In this document: positions 44,883 to 56,512 of the stretch, one piece after another | Numbering within the stretch: position 1 is the first letter of the stretch | How the letters are laid out: each line of letters opens with the position of its first letter | Origin: Enchytraeus crypticus | Taxonomy: Eukaryota > Annelida > Clitellata > Enchytraeida > Enchytraeidae | DNA length: 64,000 nucleotides | Reading direction: 5' to 3' | Assembly: GCA_905160935.1 (NCBI GenBank) | Contig: CAJHZI010000547.1 | Location: 3,058,501 to 3,122,500, forward strand | The notes under the pieces: model-generated | What the model saw: the letters and a program-made list of their open reading frames with translations, nothing else | What the model was told of the DNA's origin: nothing | The model's database searches: none | Program-made: the position numbers and the translations under genes

Positions 44883-45683
44883 GTATAAACTCAGTGAGAA
44901 TAGGAAAAATTATAAAACCAAAATATCGAATTTTTGCATAAATCGCGCTAACTCTAACTTAGCCAGACACGTCTATTTGATGTGCAAGCAGAATCACAAC
45001 AAAAATTCATTTCCTGTCTCATTCGACATAAATATTACCTAGACGTAGGAGACAACGGCTTCAATTCCCAGTCGATCCTCATCTGACGGTGTTCACAAGT
45101 CACGTGACGTAAACTGAAGTTAAACATCTTTGTACTGCCTACCAGTGTATACTACATGCATAACCCGCAATACTCTTAATCTTACTTAAGCACCGCTATC
45201 TATTAGACAGTATCGCTAAGGTTCAGCAATATTGCGAGTATAATGTACATAATCGAACACGTTTCGCAAGTTATTGCTCATGTAGGAAAGGTCAGCACTT
45301 GCACTGTGCAAGGCTCTCGCAATAAATATGCGCTTGACGACGGATTTTACAGCCTTTATGACGAGAAATGAGAGCAAGGAGAAATTCCTCAACGTAAGAT
45401 TCTAATATCAATAATTAATGAGAATTCCGACAGCGGTAGAAAGCCTTTATCATAGTATTCAAATACGCTACTCTCCATTTTAATATGGAATTTGCCTAGC
45501 AAGTAGAAAATTACTTTTATGTAAATCAAATAGGGCAAATTAATATCATATGCAAATATTTATCATAATATAGAGGATTATAAAAAGTTTATTTAAAAAT
45601 TAAATTATTTCGAGAAAAATTAATTATGATAAATTTAAGAACTATTTCAGAATTTAGAGAGAAGGAAGAGTACCAGTACTTAG

Positions 45684-45684
45684 A

Positions 45685-45747
<63 letters not shown>

Positions 45748-45818
45748 TATATATATATATATACAGTATCTATATATATGTATATAAATACAGTATATAT
45801 ATACACAGACCACACATG

Positions 45819-45862
<44 letters not shown>

Positions 45863-45905
45863 TGTATATGTATATTGTATACAAGTATATAAATATATCT
45901 CTCTC
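45684..45905. repeat. CT and TA microsatellites at the RTE 3' end
   Basis: CTCTCT (45684-45709), TA runs, then CTCTCTC joining the RTE terminus at 45899. Parts of several spurious frames. Confidence 0.93.
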
Positions 45906-47982
45906 TCTTAGTGCACTGCCTACTGGCAGGTACATGGTATATAACGCCTCCACTCTTCTCTGTCTTCCGCCTTCCTCTTCATTTCCACATATGAGTGGGT
46001 CTTTAAATCATCTAATATACATAATCTCGGCCTGCCCCTCCCTCTTTTTCCTTCCATTCTACATTCTATGACTTCCTTTAAGAGACCTTCCCCCCTTAGA
46101 ATGCGTCCTATCCATATCTTCTTCCTACTTCTTAAAACATTTGTCAACTGTCTATCTGTGCCAACTCTCTCCAAGACTTCCTCACTTGTAACCTTTTGAG
46201 TCCAGCTAATCCTCTCCACTCTTCTCAAAATCCACATTTCCAATGCCTCCAGTTTCCTAATATCTTCTTTCCTTAAGGTCCATGTTTCACATCCATACAA
46301 TAGCGTGATCCAAACCAAAGTTTTCACTATCTTTATCTTTGTGTCTGTCTTTAGACTTTTTGATAATAGTTCTTTTCTACTACCAAAGGCCGCTTTTGCT
46401 TGTGCAATCCTACTGCATATTTCTGTCTCACATTTCCCATCATCGGTTATAGCATGACCCAAATATTTGAAACTCCTTACCTGTTCCAATTTCGTACCAT
46501 TTATTGTGATATTAACTTCACCTTTTTTATTGCACATTCTCATAACCTTGGTCTTTTTTATATTAATCTTCATGCCATATCTTAGGACGGTATCATTCAG
46601 CCTATCCTTTATCTTCTGCAATCCAATCTCGCAGCCCGCTACCATTCCTTGGCCATCTGCAAATCGTACATCTTGTAACAAATTCCCTCCTACTTTTATT
46701 CTTTCTTCCAAGTCTTCCATGGCTTCCTCTATCATTGCCTCAGCGTAAATGTTAAACAGCAGCAGCGAAATGCTACAACCTTGTCTTACTCCACGTCCTA
46801 TTTCACCTTCTTCTGATTATTCTTGTTGGATTTTGATTACTGCTCTTTGATTCATGTACAAGTTCAAAATTAGTCTTCTATCTCTCCAGTCAATTACTAT
46901 TCTTTTTAAGATATTCATCATCGTTATCCAATCAATCCTGTCAAAGGCCTTCTCGAAGTCTACAAAGCATACAAAAACGTCATTACCATATTCTAAGCTT
47001 CTTTCGCAAAGAACCCGCATTACTGCTATTGCTTCTCTTGTGCCGCATCCTTTCCTAAAACCAAATTGTGTCTTGCTCAGTATCATCTCTGCTTTCGACT
47101 GAATGCGATTATTTACTAGCTTTAATAAGATCTTCGATGCATGAGGTATTAAGCTGATTGTTCTGTAATCCGAACACTCCACAGCCTTGGCTTTTTTGGG
47201 AATTGGAATCATCACTAACTTGGTAAAGTCGTCTGGCCAAATATCTGTATTGTACACTTCCATACATACCTCCATTAACTTTTTGAGTGTTTCTCCTTCC
47301 AACATTTTCAAGAATTCTGCTGGGATTTCATCTATTCCGGCTGCCTTCCCCTTCTTCATACTGTTAATTGCAGAATAAATTTCCTCCTGCATTAAATCGG
47401 GGCCCCTTTTATCGTCTTCTATGGTATTATCTTCTTCTACTTTAAAATCCTCTTAAACTGGTTTCCCAGCCTTATCATACAATTCCTCTACATATTCTCT
47501 CCAGCTTTCTTTTACTTCTTCCAGCTCTGTCTTCAATTCCCCATCTTTACCCATTATACTAATGTTCTTTGCATCTTCTTTCTTTTTCTTATCGGTTCTT
47601 GTTAATATCCTGACTTCCTGGTATAATAGATCCGACCTCCATCTTATATCATATTCTGCTAAATCATCGCACTTTTCACTCCACCAATGATCTTTTGCTT
47701 TGTCTGTAATTCTTCTATATTTCCTTCGGCCATGACTGGTGTCAATACTTTTCCATTTCATCCTTTTATCCATTTTGTCTAGCATCTTGCTTATGATCCA
47801 AGGTTTTTTAGCTGTATTTGCTTTAATAAAGCCATAAACTTCTTTTGCACCTATTTTAATAGCTTTCTTTAGCTGACACCATCTTTCATTTACCCCTGTT
47901 ATTTCGTAGTCCTTCATTTCCTTAACTTTTCTTTCCACTGCTTACAGAAACTGACTTCTTTTTTCGTTCAATCCGTTCAAAT
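45899..47982 (-). mobile_element. RTE-type LINE, 5'-truncated copy of about 2.1 kb
   Basis: Longest RTE copy. One reading frame runs from about 47980 to 45920 through the linker, RT and C-terminal domains. The 3' UTR is almost absent: the stop lies some 20 bases before the hairpin CTGCCAGTAGGCAG and AGAGAG tail. The endonuclease is lost. The 5' edge abuts a perfect 46-bp palindrome. Confidence 0.92.
45920..47938 (-). pseudogene. RTE reverse transcriptase, in-frame stops and altered catalytic site
   Basis: A single frame of 673 codons interrupted only by TAA at 47453-47455 and at 46817-46819; a further stop lies just upstream of 47938. In order: linker (ERWCQLKKAIKIGAKEVYGF), RT with KGKAAGIDEIPAEFLK, SDYRTISLIPHASKIL, QFGFRKGCGTREAI, CFVDFEKAFDRIDW (motif A), RGVRQGCSISLLLFNIYAE, and VRFADGQGMVAG where FADD is expected, so the second catalytic Asp is replaced by Gly. 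Then LLYGCETWTLRKEDIRKLEA, ISWTQKVTSEEVL, RGRPRLCILDDLK, and an EEWRRYIPCTCQ end. Non-functional, but little decayed. Confidence 0.92.
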
Positions 47983-48028
47983 TAATATATTTGTTCATAT
48001 ATATTAATATATATGAACAAATATATTA
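47983..48028. repeat. Perfect 46-bp palindrome
   Basis: Symmetric about 48005/48006 (TTAA centre); arms contain ATATATTTGTTCATATATAT. It sits exactly at the 5' edge of the RTE copy. Confidence 0.9.
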
Positions 48029-48811
48029 TATTACCTCCATCAGCATAGCATAAGTAGCAAAGTAGTTAAAGAAAACATCTCACGTTAAGGTCAAACTATA
48101 CACTACATTCAAGCTATATCTTAGCCGATTTTCCAAGGCCTTCGATAAACTATATACAAAAATAACGCATTTCTGGAATGATCCCACGAGTATATGTTTC
48201 TCTTTTGTTCCTGTGATATTTTGTTAAAATCCGCAGCAAGCTTTTCTGCCAGGCCGCACACTACATAGATCTTACGCTGACAGTAAGGGACTGATCCAAA
48301 ATCTTTCCCAAAGACTTCTCTTGAAAAGCATTTCATAGATTTAACCTAACACTCTATCCTAGTACTGTATACCCTGGATCTGACCACGGAAGTATTTTCG
48401 AGAAATGTGACAGGAGTCGTAGGAAATGTTACAAGGAATTGTCTCAGCGCGCAGACATTGACAAGCATTATCATGACTGAATTATAGGCAGGTAATCAGG
48501 CGGCCTGTCAGAGAAATGTCTGATATAAAATACTAATGTGAGAATAATTTAGTATCTGACGAGATTGCTGGAGAATATTTTATCTGTGATTTATTTAAGT
48601 ACAAATAAGGAGCTGATTGCACGTAATAGCAGAGGAAGATCTTCGATTAGCCAATGCAACATACATGCATATCAGCACTAAAAGTAAAAGCCGATTCGCA
48701 ATTAGTTCTCAAATATACGCATTCGAAAGAACATTAAATCATAAACGGTTAATTTCATTTATGACTGCGATGAGAAAATACATTTAACTGAAAAATTAGA
48801 AGGTTAATAAT

Positions 48812-49522
48812 ATACTGCAGTCAATGAGATACAGCAATCAATGAGATACTGCAGTCAATGAGATACTAAAGTCAATGAGATACAGCAGTCAATGAGATAC
48901 TGCAGTCAATGAGATACTGCAGTCAATGAGATACAGCAGTCAATGAGATACTGCAGTCAATGAGATACTGCAGTCAATGAGATACAGCAATCAATGAGAT
49001 ACTGCAGTCAATGAGATACTAAAGTCAATTAGATACAGCAGTCAATGAGATACTGCAGTCAATGAGATACTGCAGTCAATGAGATACAGCAGTCAATGAG
49101 ATACTGCAGTCAATGAGATACTGCAGTAAATGAGATACTGCAGTAAATGAGATACTAAAGTCAATGAGATACTAAAGTCAATGAGATACTAAAGTCAATG
49201 AGATACTGCAGTCAATGAGATACTGCAGTCAATGAGATACTGCAGTCAATGAGATACTAAAGTCAATGAGATACTGCAGTCAATGAGATACTGCAGTCAA
49301 TGAGATACTAAAGTCAATGAAATACTAAAGTCAATAAGATACTGCAGTCAATGAGATACTGCAGTCAATGAGATACAGCAGTCAATGAGATACAGCAGTC
49401 AATGAGATACTGCAGTCAATGAGATACTGCAGTCAATGAGATACTAAAGTCAATGAGATACTGCAGTCAATGAGATACTGCAGTCAATGAGATACTAAAG
49501 TCAATGAGATACTGTAGTCAAT
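48812..49522. repeat. 17-bp satellite with higher-order structure, about 42 copies
   Basis: Unit TCAATGAGATACTGCAG with three main variants (ACTGCAG, ACAGCAG, ACTAAAG). In the first third, a block of nine units recurs at a spacing of about 153 bp (for example the rare ACAGCAATC variant near 48831 and 48984). Confidence 0.97.
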
Positions 49523-49619
49523 CTCTCGATTAATGATTGATTTGAATGAACTTAATCGATAATAACAAACTGACAATAGATTAATGTGAGATATTGATGA
49601 ATTCGCGAATGATTTAACA

Positions 49620-49872
49620 AACAATAACAGATGCATTGAACATTGATTTAGATAAAATAATAACTGAATTGAGCATTGATTTAGATAAGATAATAACTGC
49701 ATTGAATATTAATTTAGATAAGGTAATAACTGACTGGACCATTGATTTAGGATTATAACTGAGTTAAAAATTGCTTTAAGTAATCAAATAACTGAATCAA
49801 AAATTGATTTACTATAATAACTGTATTGAACATTGATTTTGTAAGATTATAACTGACTTGACTAAAAATTGA
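49620..49872. repeat. Degenerate ~35-bp tandem repeat
   Basis: Units of AACTGAATTGAGCATTGATT plus TAGATAAGATAAT, seven or so, decaying to the right. Confidence 0.8.
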
Positions 49873-50935
49873 CCAAGGAGAATTATTTATGTTAATTATT
49901 AGTTTAATTAAGGCATAAGGCCTATACAATACGTCATACATCATACACAAGTATGCAGTTACAAGGCAAATATCAACTGAAATAGTCCAGAAAAAAACTT
50001 AGCCAGCAATATACACCAAAGAAAACACTTAAATAACCAAATACAACTTTCACTGAAGCAGGAATAAAATCCTTATCTGTAATTAAGAAGAGCATTTATT
50101 TAACAATTACTATTTAAGAAAATGCATTATTTCTTATTAAATTTCTTATTTAATATTACAAATAATTTTAACAATTATTGTATTTATTTCTTCATTTACA
50201 TTTATCGAAACTTTTCCAGTGGGCGCCACAAAATCGATGATCATAAGACAATGTCATAAAACCACATACTACAAGTTTTAAACATAGTTCTTTAACAATC
50301 AAGGTGCAATAATTAAATCAGAGTCTATAAGAGACTAATTATTGAATTATTTGAAACGATAATAACTGAATTGCCTATCGACTGTAAAGGGATAATGACT
50401 GATATATTGTTGAGTGTTGAGAATATAATATCATTTGACAGATTTAAGTGAATGATATAACGTATGTTTAAGAGATATGAGTTTAAAAATCAAGGTTTTT
50501 TAATCGAAGACGATTGAGCTGAAAGCAATTTTGATCACTGGCGGATCCAGTTTTTTATTGGGGTACATACAAGTGGCGAAAGTTTTGAGAAGTAATTTAA
50601 AGAAACAAAATTTGCTAAATATTTTTTATTAAGAATTCATTCACTGTCCATTTTGCTTCACGAAGGCAATCGCTCAATCCATCTCGCACTACCATAGTAT
50701 TTGCCAAGTAATTTCTCCAGCTGAATTCCCAACTAGTCGTCAGAGATTAGAGTATTTTCAATTCACAAGAGTATCAAAAGAGTTGTGTGCCGCTCCACTG
50801 CTGATCAACTTACGTACAGTTCTACTTTAGACTGATTCATCGCTGGCATGCCTTATTTAGGAAAACCTATTCAGTCATCATCACATATATTTACGTTTAG
50901 GCTAACAAATTTAGTTCCATTTTTCCTAATTTTTC

Positions 50936-51187
50936 CATTGGTTAAATAGGAGTTGTTTTCTCGGGAAATTATGCCCCTGTCCAGTATATGCTAGTCGAAG
51001 CTGAGGAAGGTGTAAGGGGCCCACCTCGTTATAAGCAGAATCCCCCAAGAGTAATGGTATATCAAAGAATGTTATAGATGACTTAAGGATCCACTCGTAT
51101 GTGGACATGAGGAGGAAAGCGGGAGATAGAGATGAGTGGAGGAGTTGAATACCATGGACCTGCCAGTAGGCAGAGCATTAAGAGAGT
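50936..51187 (+). mobile_element. RTE-tailed short retroelement (family S), plus strand
   Basis: Same head-to-RTE junction as 26814-27064: CCCCTGTCCAGTATATGCTA, GTCGAAGCTGAGGAAGGTG, GTAATGGTATATCAAAGAAT, ATCCACTCGTATGTGGACAT, GGACCTGCCAGTAGGCAG, GCATTAAGAGAG. About 252 bp. Confidence 0.75.
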
Positions 51188-51241
51188 TTTCCATTTTCAG
51201 AGCATGTATAATAGTATCCACAGACGTCCGTATCAGTTGTC

Positions 51242-51436
51242 TCAGGATGCATTAAGGCCTTCAGCCCAGCGTCCTTTAATGTTTCTGATAAGATCTCCCT
51301 CAAGGGTCATCTCTGTTGCTGATTGCTCAACATTTTTCCTGTCATCCCAATGAAATGTTCTCAGTGCTGGAATGTCTGCTGGTCGCCATGTTTGAAACCT
51401 GTCAGATCTTGTTTGTCTGACAGTCTTCCAGAAGTT
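51242..51436 (-). other. Unassigned 64-codon open frame
   Basis: Stop-to-stop frame with ordinary amino-acid composition: NFWKTVRQTRSDRFQTWRPA, DIPALRTFHWDDRKN, EGDLIRNIKGRWAEGLNAS. GC-richer than the flanks, next to a retroelement. I recognise no family; a mobile-element remnant is the likeliest source. Confidence 0.25.
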
Positions 51437-52789
51437 TTATGATTTGTTAATCGAATTACTGCTTAATCTTCTGATTGGTGCAATTGATTTGCACACAGAT
51501 AGCTTTATGATTGGTTTGTTATTGTTTCTATTAGCAGTGAACAAATTGTGCACCTAATAAGCTTCAACTCATGTGACAGCAGCAAATGCTTGTCCAGTCA
51601 ATTAGATCATCTGCCCGTTCAGTGGCGAAACGACAAGAAACAAATGTTATTTGCAATTCTCAAGAATATTCCAGATATGCGCATTAAGTCCAATTTGCCA
51701 TATCGGTTATACGAAGTTAGAGTCTCTAGTTGCTCGTCCAGTCTGCTCATTGAAGGTCCAGAAAACGAGATTCGATGTGCTTACTAGCAACTAGCTTATA
51801 ATTTTTAGAAAATTGGCTAATTCTGAAAAAGTCTTCGAATGGCTAAGTGATGGGAATGGTAAATCTCAGGTCAGTCAACATGAATAAATCAGTAGAGAAG
51901 GGTTCTTCCCTCAACGCCATCCAGAGCGGATAGATTAAGCAAGTAAAGCAAGTGAAATGGGTTCTAAACTTTGGTCAGTCGGTAATATATTGATATGATA
52001 ATGATATCCCTTAATGCAACAGGAAAGTTAATCATGTATCGGAGTTGGATGCCAATTGGCATTCTTACAACGATTATAAGACTTATCATGGAAAGGAAGG
52101 AAAGCACAATAGGAGCTTGTAAAGCAGTATCGAACACCGATCGGCAGCCATCACAATGCTAATGCACTGGTCGCCTAACAAGACTCAAGCAAGCACAGAA
52201 GGTACAAAGAGGTCATCCCGAATCTTCAGCAGCATGATGCGTTATAAGTTGCACAAAGAAATGATTCACAACAATTAAAACCTATCACAAAAGCAAATCT
52301 TTAGAAATGTGGCTTGCGTCGCGTAATTAATACAATCACAATTTAACTAAGAGATAAAAACACAAACACGATGAAGACTTATCAGTATGAAAAAAAAAAA
52401 AAAAAGAGATTTATACACGTTCATAAATCTCTTCATGTTCTTAAATCTCTTCATGTCCACACTCAATTCTTCATATTACTGTCACACACACTCAACATAA
52501 CATCTCTAAACCACTTTGATACTCCCTGACTCGAGCCTGCATCGTTGCAGCGGCAACACAGATTGGAATCGTACGCGTTGAATAACCAGAACCAAAGATG
52601 AAACTTCAACAGGAAACACACTATGAGAACACAACCATAAACAGGATCCGTCATTCCAGAACATTGCAGCACACGCGGTATGTCAGGCGTGAAATCATAC
52701 GAACAATAAAACATCTAATTCACATAAATACATACAAAACCAGACATACAGTGTGCCCATTGGATCACATACATGCACAACCACCCCCA

Positions 52790-53012
52790 AAAACATCATA
52801 AACATGTGCCCGCACAAACGCAAACATATACACATACATAGGCACACACTCAAACAGATACAAACAGATGAGCCCGCAAACAAGCACATACATACAAGCA
52901 CACACACACACACAAGCACACACATACAAGCACACACACCCACACCCACACAAGCACACATACACACAAGCACACATACACGCAAGCACCCACATATACG
53001 CAAGCACACACG
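52790..53012. repeat. CA-rich tandem repeat (ACACAAGCAC)n
   Basis: Cryptic repeat of ACACACAAGCACACATAC-like units; overlapping Cys/Val-rich frames are artefacts. Confidence 0.92.
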
Positions 53013-53397
53013 CTCATCCCATTCCACAGCGACTGTAGACAACAACCTAAGCGGGACAACGAATGAGTCTTTCCTCGGGCTAATAATGTAACTGGACAAC
53101 TCTATACTAACGCTGACAGAGTAAACGCTTCAAACAGAATAAAGAAAGAAATTACCTCTCGACGAGAAGACCGAGAAAGAGTCGTCAGGTTTTAGATCGA
53201 TATTATCTCGCGTAAAATAGAAAGACTGCGGGATAGAAAATAAAATGAGTTGCCAAAGCCGTTCAAAACTAACGGGATGGGTAAGGCGATAAATAGCTTT
53301 GCGAAAAATTTGTAAACAGATTGCAGTTGTTCAATTTACTGCTGTAGGTCTAGAGTTAAAATAACACCGGGACAGTGAAAGCAACAACAACAACACC

Positions 53398-53463
53398 AAT
53401 GACATTAATTAATAATAATAATCTCGATGCTAATAATAACAATAGTCATACTAACAATAATAG

Positions 53464-53494
<31 letters not shown>

Positions 53495-53580
53495 TAGTTC
53501 TGCTGGCTTTGAACCCAGGCCACTTGCATCCGAGGCGAACATTCTAACCGTTACGCCATATCTCCTCCCAAATGTATATG
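53398..53580 (-). mobile_element. tRNA-derived SINE or retrotransposed tRNA with (ATT)n tail
   Basis: Minus strand: GGAGGAGATATGGCGTAACG, GTTAGAATGTTCGCCTCGGA, TGCAAGTGGCCTGGGTTCAA, AGCCAGCAGAAC. A-box TGGCGTAACGG and B-box GGTTCAAAGCC are well kept and correctly spaced. The 3' side is an (ATT)n run (53460-53495 on the plus strand) with further AT-rich triplets. No intact tRNA fold was confirmed by eye. Confidence 0.7.
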
Positions 53581-53587
53581 CAGTGTA

Positions 53588-53588
<1 letters not shown>

Positions 53589-53646
<58 letters not shown>
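53589..53646. repeat. TA microsatellite
   Basis: Pure TA run. Confidence 0.95.
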
Positions 53647-53648
<2 letters not shown>

Positions 53649-53946
53649 AGTTATGTATAGGCTAATTTTTCAATTCGAAATATCCAAATGCCAAGTCATA
53701 TTTTAATTTCCGTTTGCATATTCATGCAATATCTTACTAATGGATTGCTATTCAACACTGCTGTGATAAATTAATCATATAAATACCTAACACGCGTCCT
53801 GTTGGTTAGCAGATGCTTCGCAACAGCTAAAACGAGATACGAAACAGGAAACAGCAATACAAGGAAACAAATCCATTAAAATGCACCAGTGAGAATATAT
53901 TAGAAAAATTGATTTGTTTTACATTAGAACTGAACAAACCACTTAC

Positions 53947-54030
53947 CTCTTCCCATCTGTCCAGGTAAGTTCCTAGAAGAAGAAACTCCGGTACCGGAAT
54001 CTGCCACTGAAAAACAAACGGTTTCGCCAT
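53947..54030 (-). CDS. PLCB4: Phospholipase C beta (PLCB4/norpA type), coding exon 1
   Basis: First coding exon of a phosphoinositide-specific phospholipase C beta, the Gq-coupled enzyme that splits PIP2 into IP3 and diacylglycerol at the plasma membrane and drives phototransduction in arthropods (norpA). The 28 codons begin MAKPFVFQW and end TYLDRWEE, matching the N-terminus of vertebrate PLCB4 (MAKPYEFNW...VFDRYEE), the start of the PH domain. The start codon at 54030-54028 has A at -3 and G at +4. The exon ends at a GTAAGT donor (53946-53941) in phase 0. It joins in frame to exon 2 at 14781. A leader acceptor (ATTATTTAG) some 25 bases upstream of the ATG could mean a separate 5' UTR exon. 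Seen: frame, donor, similarity recalled from the family. Inferred: full gene identity. Confidence 0.93.
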
Positions 54031-54794
54031 CTTGACACTTTCTTCTCTTAGCAACTAAATAATTGCTAATAAAATCTTTACATCTGCATTTTGATTTTAA
54101 AATTAATTATAAATTAAATGTCGCTGTTTGCTAATTAAATTTGACAGAGTTGAACGGTGTTGTTATCATCCATCTTTATATCTATCCTTACATCCAAGTA
54201 GCAGTAATCCATGTGTCGATTCACTTAGCCAGGATTTCTCGAATACACAGAAAAAGTGAGCCATTTGATGAACGTATTTCGCATTTTGTATTGCTGACCC
54301 TATAATATAGATACTAATTATTTTCTATAGTTAATTATTAGTATCTGTACTTTACTAATTAGAATAGAATGAGTTTAAAATTGTTCAGCATTATCCTAAG
54401 AGTTTCAGGTCTAAGTAGTCTAAAATAGAAAAAACATACATCTATTTAGGCAAACGACAGAACAACCAAATTGCGAAACACTAACTAAAATGTATTTGAA
54501 ATGTTACGACAACAAAATTACAATTAGACTAGAGGAGTGGATAGACGGTCAAATCTGTAATGTTTTCTTCAGGACCGCTCGACACACTCAAGCTACTGTG
54601 ACTAAAATCAGTTCAAGCTTATAACAATTTCCACACCGCAAAAAACGCGTAGCAGAGTTAAAGTTTTAGTTTTAACACCCTGTCATTTATTATTCACTAC
54701 TACAGAATACTAAATCACTCGATCAAGGTAACGTTATCACAGGGTATTAGCATATTTTTTATCACTGAAGGTAATATTCATTATGCGTTGCAGT

Positions 54795-54930
54795 GCTTGA
54801 CAAGCATCCCTCCTCGCGCTCCCTTCGCTACCTCTCACAGCGGCCACAGTGCTCCCCTGGTGACCGGACTAGGCTCGCTAATATAGAGCAGTATATAGAG
54901 CAACAGCTCCAAGGATTCTTCACAGTTGCA
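54795..54930 (-). promoter_or_regulatory. PLCB4: Possible promoter block of the PLC gene
   Basis: GC-richer block in AT-rich flanks, 0.8-0.9 kb upstream of the start codon. On the minus strand CTCTATATACTGCTCTATAT (TATA-like) is followed by GCGAGCCTAGTCCGGTCACC. A 5' UTR intron would then be needed, ending near 54052. Inference only; no transcript evidence. Confidence 0.25.
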
Positions 54931-55059
54931 GTTTAATATAAGCTAGAAGTCCAAAACCCTGTCGACAATTTGACTGGAGTTGTCGTAGAGCTTATTTTAA
55001 AATGAAATTAACAAATTGTGGCACTGCTAGACTACAGATCCAGGTTAAAAATTAATATG

Positions 55060-55745
55060 ACAAGTTTATCAGTACCATCATTATCATCATCATATCATCG
55101 TCCCTTTAATCCCAGTTTAACTAGGGTCAGGATACGAAATTACGAATAGACCTTCTATAATCCTCTCTGCCCCATACCATGTCATCAATCAATCCCCTAT
55201 TTTTTCACTCGTTTTAGAAACTTTTGTAGTAATTTCTGGAGCCTAGGCGCTCATCAACCGAATTTCCTTTCTGCCATTTGTTTGGATCTTAGTGCTTTAG
55301 TCGCCTTCAACACGTTCAGTATTCGGTTGGTCAATTCTTCAAACAATCCGGACACAACACAAGACTAGTTTATCAGTGCCAACAGTTAGTTAAATATTGT
55401 TAACAATTACAACGCCTATTGATACAGATTCACGACTACTATCTCAACGGGAACGTTTTTGAGAAGGTTCTCGCTATATGGCCCTGTAAGGCATCGAAAC
55501 CGCGCCCTCTAGCTTAAGAGTTAGCTACAGCAACAACCAAGCATTAGGTAAAATAAAACTTTATCTATTCATATTGTCATCAAGCGCCATCAGGACCTTC
55601 TTGTTGACCACGTAGACAAAACTTTTCACTTTATCCCATCAAGTGGTTGATCTTAGGTCCGTTGCCAGTTCAAAAGTATCCAACCACCTTTTTCCGTGCC
55701 TTCCCCTGTCACCCTTCCCTTCCCTTACATCCAGAATATTCCCTT
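55060..55745 (-). mobile_element. LINE family D, 3' part with coding remnant
   Basis: Minus strand: remnant of a LINE C-terminus (GDRGRHGKRWLDTFELATDL, one stop, then WDKVKSFVYVVNKKVLMALD; 55575-55720), a 3' UTR with CTGGAGCCTAGGCGCTCATC (plus strand), ATTCTTCAAACAATCCGGAC, CCCAGTTTAACTAGGGTC, and a (CAT/ATG)n tail at 55068-55095. The RGRxxKRWxD-type block is typical of RTE-like ends. Other copies at 27560 and 63555. Confidence 0.7.
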
Positions 55746-56368
55746 ACATCGATAAATCACGTAAACAGAACAATTAGGAACTAAAAAAATAACGCAAGCT
55801 AAGATAAAAATAATAGACCAGAGATAAAAACGAAAACAATCCGCACATAACATACGAAGCACTTTACAACAAATGTACGTCGTAGGCACATGAAAGATAA
55901 AAGCTGCAATTCTAACGACACAGAAGATGCTGTTCCTACGCTTTAAACAGAAGTCACAATGACCTGCTTCGCTTCTGAAGTAGAGTTTTAGAAATCCAAG
56001 CGGAGAAATAATTCAGAGACAAAAACAGCTTCTGTTGCCGGACAACATACCCGCAATACATGGTAAAGAAAAAAGAAATTTGCGACAAGTACTTCTCTAG
56101 ATAATAGTCTCCTAAAATAAATCTTAGCGTACTTCCTCAATGTGCTTCCACTGACAAACATAGTCCAAGGCATATAAATCTCAACTTCTGTCTGTCAACC
56201 ATCAGTATTCCACATACGAGGTAGAGACGAAAGAGCCTTAGAAAGACTAAAGAGCTTTAGAAGGACAAAAGAGCCTTAGAAAAATGAAATATGCCTTAGC
56301 AAGAGCTTTCGATACTTGATATCTCAAATTATTGTCGGCAAGAAATTATAGAAATGCATGAATGTCAT

Positions 56369-56512
56369 TACTGGCTGGAGCCAGTGGCGATGTCGGTAAG
56401 ATATTCAACCGCGGATCAGTATGTGCGGGGTTCAAATCATGGGCTCGCCCGTCACTGACATCGCTTTCGAGTGAAGAAACTGACGTTAATCTTAGCTTTT
56501 ACTCAAAATAAT
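56369..56512 (+). mobile_element. tRNA-derived SINE, family A
   Basis: TACTGGCTGGAGCCAGTGGC, GATGTCGGTAAGATATTCAA, CCGCGGATCAGTATGTGCGG, GGTTCAAATCATGGGCTCGC, CGTCACTGACATCGCTTTCG, AGTGAAGAAACTGACGTTAA, TCTTAGCTTTTAC. Best-kept copy. Confidence 0.88.

Larger units (their letters stand above)
14782..53946 (-). other. PLCB4: PLCB4-type gene, intron 1 (about 39.2 kb)
   Basis: GT-AG intron between exons 1 and 2, defined by the GTAAGT donor at 53946-53941 and the CAG acceptor at 14784-14782. It holds most of the repeats listed separately. Stretches over 300 bases in which I saw no gene or clear repeat include 16240-16725, 16990-18630, 19465-21110, 21280-21830, 23430-24120, 27070-27340, 29395-30235, 30425-31080, 31760-32375, 32580-32810, 32960-34025, 36255-37180, 37510-38480, 39250-39690, 39870-40280, 44890-45680, 48030-48810, 49875-50930, 51440-52750 and 53010-53395; these are AT-rich unique-looking sequence. 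All coding-like segments inside are transposon remains or unassigned open frames. Confidence 0.9.

Noticed and set aside
46400-47378. Several 60-90-codon plus-strand frames
   Set aside because: Antisense shadows of the RTE reverse transcriptase.
48812-49522. CRISPR-like array
   Set aside because: Units are contiguous 17-mers with no spacers, in a eukaryotic intron.
52695-53099. Cys-rich frames that look like a toxin or metallothionein
   Set aside because: CA/TG-rich tandem repeat read in several frames; cysteine spacing follows the repeat period.
54307-54350. Inverted repeat AGATACTAATTA ... TATTAGTATCT as an element
   Set aside because: Short, AT-rich and without flanking duplication; chance is likely.
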